A stretch of 64,000 bases of DNA from Conidiobolus incongruus B7586. Its lineage: Eukaryota; Entomophthoromycota; Entomophthoromycetes; Entomophthorales; Conidiobolaceae. The stretch is taken from NCBI GenBank assembly GCA_000697335.1, contig JNEM01010781.1, forward strand, positions 16,833 to 80,832, read 5' to 3'. The position numbers and the translations under genes were made by a program. Numbering within the stretch: position 1 is the first letter of the stretch; each line of letters opens with the position of its first letter. Below are positions 61,029-64,000 of this stretch, piece by piece. The notes under the pieces were generated by a model, which was not told the DNA's origin, did not search any database, and saw only the letters and a program-made list of their open reading frames with translations.

Positions 61029-63274
61029 AACAAATGAGGTGCTTGATATAAAATTATACAACGATGAATAAAATAAAGAAAAGCTGTAGCAAAATTAAGT
61101 TTTATATTCTTAAAAAGTATATCGAATATAATGTATATTAATAGAGTAAAGGATAGATTTAGTAACACGCTGAGATGAAGGTGGTACTCTTGGAAGGGCT
61201 GAGGATAGAAAGGAGGATAATTGGTAGTTATGTAATTTTGATTAGAAAAACCGAAAATCGAGCTCCTATGATAGAAGCTACGTGTGTATTTAAAGTGTAT
61301 TTAGGAGTTTGTGGAGGCGTGACTGCATAGTGTTGTATCCTTGTGATGGTTCTCAGGACTGGTTCCTTGTTCTTGTTTATCCGAAGGAACAGAATGCGAC
61401 ACTGTAAATATTAATTAATTAATCAATTATTTATATTTTATATGTATTTAGATATATGCACTGAATATATTATCAATAAATCAAATCACTATATATGAAT
61501 TCATATTCTAATTCTTCTATAATAGTTATTTTAATTTTTAATAAATTCAAAATCAAAACAAACTTAAAATTTATGATCAGTAGTAAATTTTATTGTTATA
61601 AAAATATAAAAACAAATGAGAAATAATTTTATCATAAATTAAGTATGATCCGCAATATTTAGTGTTTAATATTCAAAAACTATTATAATTTGCCTTTAAT
61701 TAATAATCTTTGGATAATATTATATCAAATATAATTTTATATAATAATTAATCAAGCTAGATTTTGAAAAATAACCCATAACATCCAATATTATTATAAT
61801 ACTTGTATTAAGATAAATTTATTAATAATTCTATTTAACCAATTGAGTGAATTATTAAATATGAACTGTTTATCTTGCCCAAGTTTAAGTTTGCCTTGGC
61901 ATAATTGATAACAGTCTAATCAATGCATTAAGGTTTTAATAATTATGTTGCAAGTACTTTTATTTTTTTGAAATCATATAAAAAATCTTCCGCAATGCTT
62001 AATTTAATTATAATATATATTTTGTTAATTCAATATATTATATAAAAATTATAAATCCTCAAATAAGGTAGGATAAAATCAAACGCTACACCATGGAAAA
62101 AATCTGTTATATATATTATAATTTAATGTGCTTGCTTAATTTCCTCAATATTAACTTTAACATAATCTCTTTACCAAATACTCTTTCATTTATCAAATTA
62201 TTCAATATAAAAAACTATTTCATTAGAGTGATGATGATTTAAGTAAATAGTAATAAGACATAGTATGAAGATATATTAGTATTTTGGATAAATTCAATTT
62301 TTGAATATAACAGATTTGATTTTGATTTTTTAAATTAAAATTCACATAAGTTAATTTAATTGATGATATTGTGATTCAGCAGATATAGTTTAGATAAAGT
62401 TTGTTAAGGCTAATAAAACTATGATAAGCTACAATGGAGTCTTTAAGGCAATGCCAAGCTTTTAATTCAATGGAAGATTTAAATAAAAACAATTAAATTC
62501 TTATTGGAAGTAAATTAGCTTTATTGGATAGTCACATGCAATTTAGAAAATAATATCGAAAACTAGTAACGATTAATCAAAGTAGGTTAATAATTACTGA
62601 ATTAGATAGTGATTAATAAAATACAAAATAAAAGTACTAATTATGAAAGAGAAAAGAGGATTCAGTTGATCAACAAAATTACAGTAATTTTTACTAATCA
62701 ATGTGTAAATGTATCAAAAATGTGGCACAAATGGATATAAATATTGATAATATTGAAATCTATCAAAATATTATCTAATTATCAATCAAACCACATATAA
62801 AATTGATCGTAAAATTTCTGCTTAGTTTAAAATAATTTTTATTGTGGTAGCATTCAGGTATTTTGATTTCCAATAACAAAATTAAACACCTTTTATTTTA
62901 GTATTGTTTAATTTTCTTTCATTAGTAATCAAAATATATATTTGGTATGATACAATTAATATATAAAGATTTGGCTATATTTCATTTTGTGAACATATCT
63001 ATCTATACTAGCAATAACCAGCATATATTTATATTAAATTTCAATATGACATTTAATATTATAATTGGATTTTGAAATAAACTTTTATTTGACATATAAT
63101 ATGTTCCCTTAATTTCAAATACCTTCTCATATATATTGATTGAAAATTCTCTCACAATAATGAAAATAACAATTATATTTTATTTAGTTTATCAATTCAA
63201 ACTAAATTTAGATTATTCTTAGTAGTGTTCTTGACAGAAAGTTTTATCATTATTATTATGGTTTACTTATAATT

Positions 63275-63660
63275 AAATTTGCCAATAGTTGACCAAATTT
63301 ATTCATCCTTGTCCAAGTCTTATTTGAATTCCAGTAACCTCAAGGGATTAATTCCAACACCAATCCTAGAAGACTAACTTGATTGATTGTTAGATGGTAA
63401 ATGAATATGCTTCTAAATATAGTAATATCCTAATATATCTTTATATTGTATTGAGAATACTCGTTAGGCTTACTTGATTTATATTATATATATAAATATC
63501 CATAATTACCTCATATTTTACTTACATGCCGGTTGTTACAATTAATTATTTTACTCCAAAGGCATCCTTTTTCCTGTTAAATAAACTTTGCTTAAATTTA
63601 TAATGAGATTATTTTAACTTTGGTGTTTTTACCCCCAATATATTTATTGGCATTTTTGCT
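63275..63660. repeat. dispersed repeat, copy B (partner at 6660-7055)
   Basis: Diverged copy in the same orientation as copy A, with the shared blocks listed there. It is more AT-rich than copy A and contains no usable frame. Similarity may continue to the window end but is too weak to follow by eye. Confidence 0.55.
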
Positions 63661-64000
63661 ATCTATTGTAATTAAAAATTAATAAATATAATAATTCAAT
63701 ACTAAATAATTAATTTGATATTGTCCTTGAATACTTTTTTTATTGTTATTAATCATTTTTTAATTATATTTCTAATATTATAGTTTCTTAATTAGATTTC
63801 CTTTTAAAAAATTTATTTCATAAAATATAATATAAATAATAAAAATAAAACTATATATAATAATAGATTTTAAATAAGTAATAAGAAATAAGTTCTTTTA
63901 TTTCATTATAATCCTTTTTTGTATAATATTATTAATTATATTTTTATTAGTATATAATAAAGAATATAATTGATAAATTATTATTATTTAATAATATTTA

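Larger units (their letters stand above)
58229..64000. other. 5.8-kb gene-free region to the window end
   Basis: 58229-58900 is the unusually G+C-richer upstream region of the forkhead gene, with CT-rich tracts on the minus strand suggesting a long leader. A 9-bp stem hairpin (TTGGGTTAT, 7-nt loop, ATAACCCAA) lies at 59714-59738 in a less AT-rich patch (59480-59740). A second such patch at 60845-60990 and a third at 61150-61400 are discussed in the findings. On the minus strand the third has frames with a possible 3' splice site (TTTACAG at about 61400), but no gene model holds together. 61400-63270 is featureless AT-rich DNA. A repeat copy begins near 63275. Confidence 0.45.

Overview
The window is nuclear DNA from a very AT-rich fungus. 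Several genes point to fungi: a BOI/POB1-type SH3-SAM-PH polarity protein, an RMT2 arginine methyltransferase, an ITC1-type ISWI partner and a forkhead factor with an FHA domain. Genes carry many short introns (about 45-60 nt, GT..AG, often GTAA donors). Mitochondrial functions (LETM1, BCKDH E1-alpha, a COX14-like protein) rule out a strictly anaerobic lineage. An early-diverging group with an AT-rich genome fits best, but the sequence alone does not place it. I rebuilt the spliced genes by eye; in every multi-exon model the exon lengths sum to a whole number of codons.

Layout. 1-6.4 kb: the 3' end of a LETM1/Mdm38 gene (+), a doubtful ORF, a tRNA-Ser(GCU), then three minus-strand genes: ribosomal protein eL38 (its ATG alone in exon 1), a ZFAND2-like AN1 zinc-finger protein and an MBIP-like coiled-coil protein. 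6.4-10.5 kb: gene-free, with a decayed dispersed repeat and a faint transposase-like ORF. 10.5-17.1 kb: ITC1/ACF1-like (+), DUS2 (+), COX14-like (-), MOB1 (+). 19.4-31.9 kb: BCKDHA (+), condensin YCG1/CAP-G (+), RMT2 (+), OLA1 (-) with an in-frame mitochondrial-looking extension, and the BOI-like gene (-). 34.7-40.9 kb: a fossil Ty3/gypsy chromovirus with two LTRs and a 5-bp target duplication, decayed mostly by C-to-T/G-to-A change, with a perfect 390-bp tandem duplication inside. About 41.5 kb: a decayed tRNA-Ser(UGA). 42.3-58.2 kb: VPS35 (-), a LisH-CTLH-WD40 protein (+), ARP1 centractin (+), a coiled-coil protein (-), RhoGDI (-) and an FHA-forkhead factor (-). 58.2-64 kb: gene-free as far as I can see, with a GC-richer island that may encode a structured RNA, a 9-bp tandem repeat and a second copy of the dispersed repeat.

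There is no operon-like organisation; the genes are mostly unrelated housekeeping functions. Loose themes are chromatin and mitosis (ITC1, YCG1, MOB1, forkhead), polarity and trafficking (BOI, RhoGDI, VPS35, ARP1) and mitochondria (LETM1, BCKDHA, COX14-like, possibly OLA1). I found no gene cluster that looks like an undescribed system. The strongest unusual signals are the hypermutated retroelement with its pristine internal duplication, the possible dual-targeted OLA1, the decayed tRNA gene, and the structured island near 60.9 kb.
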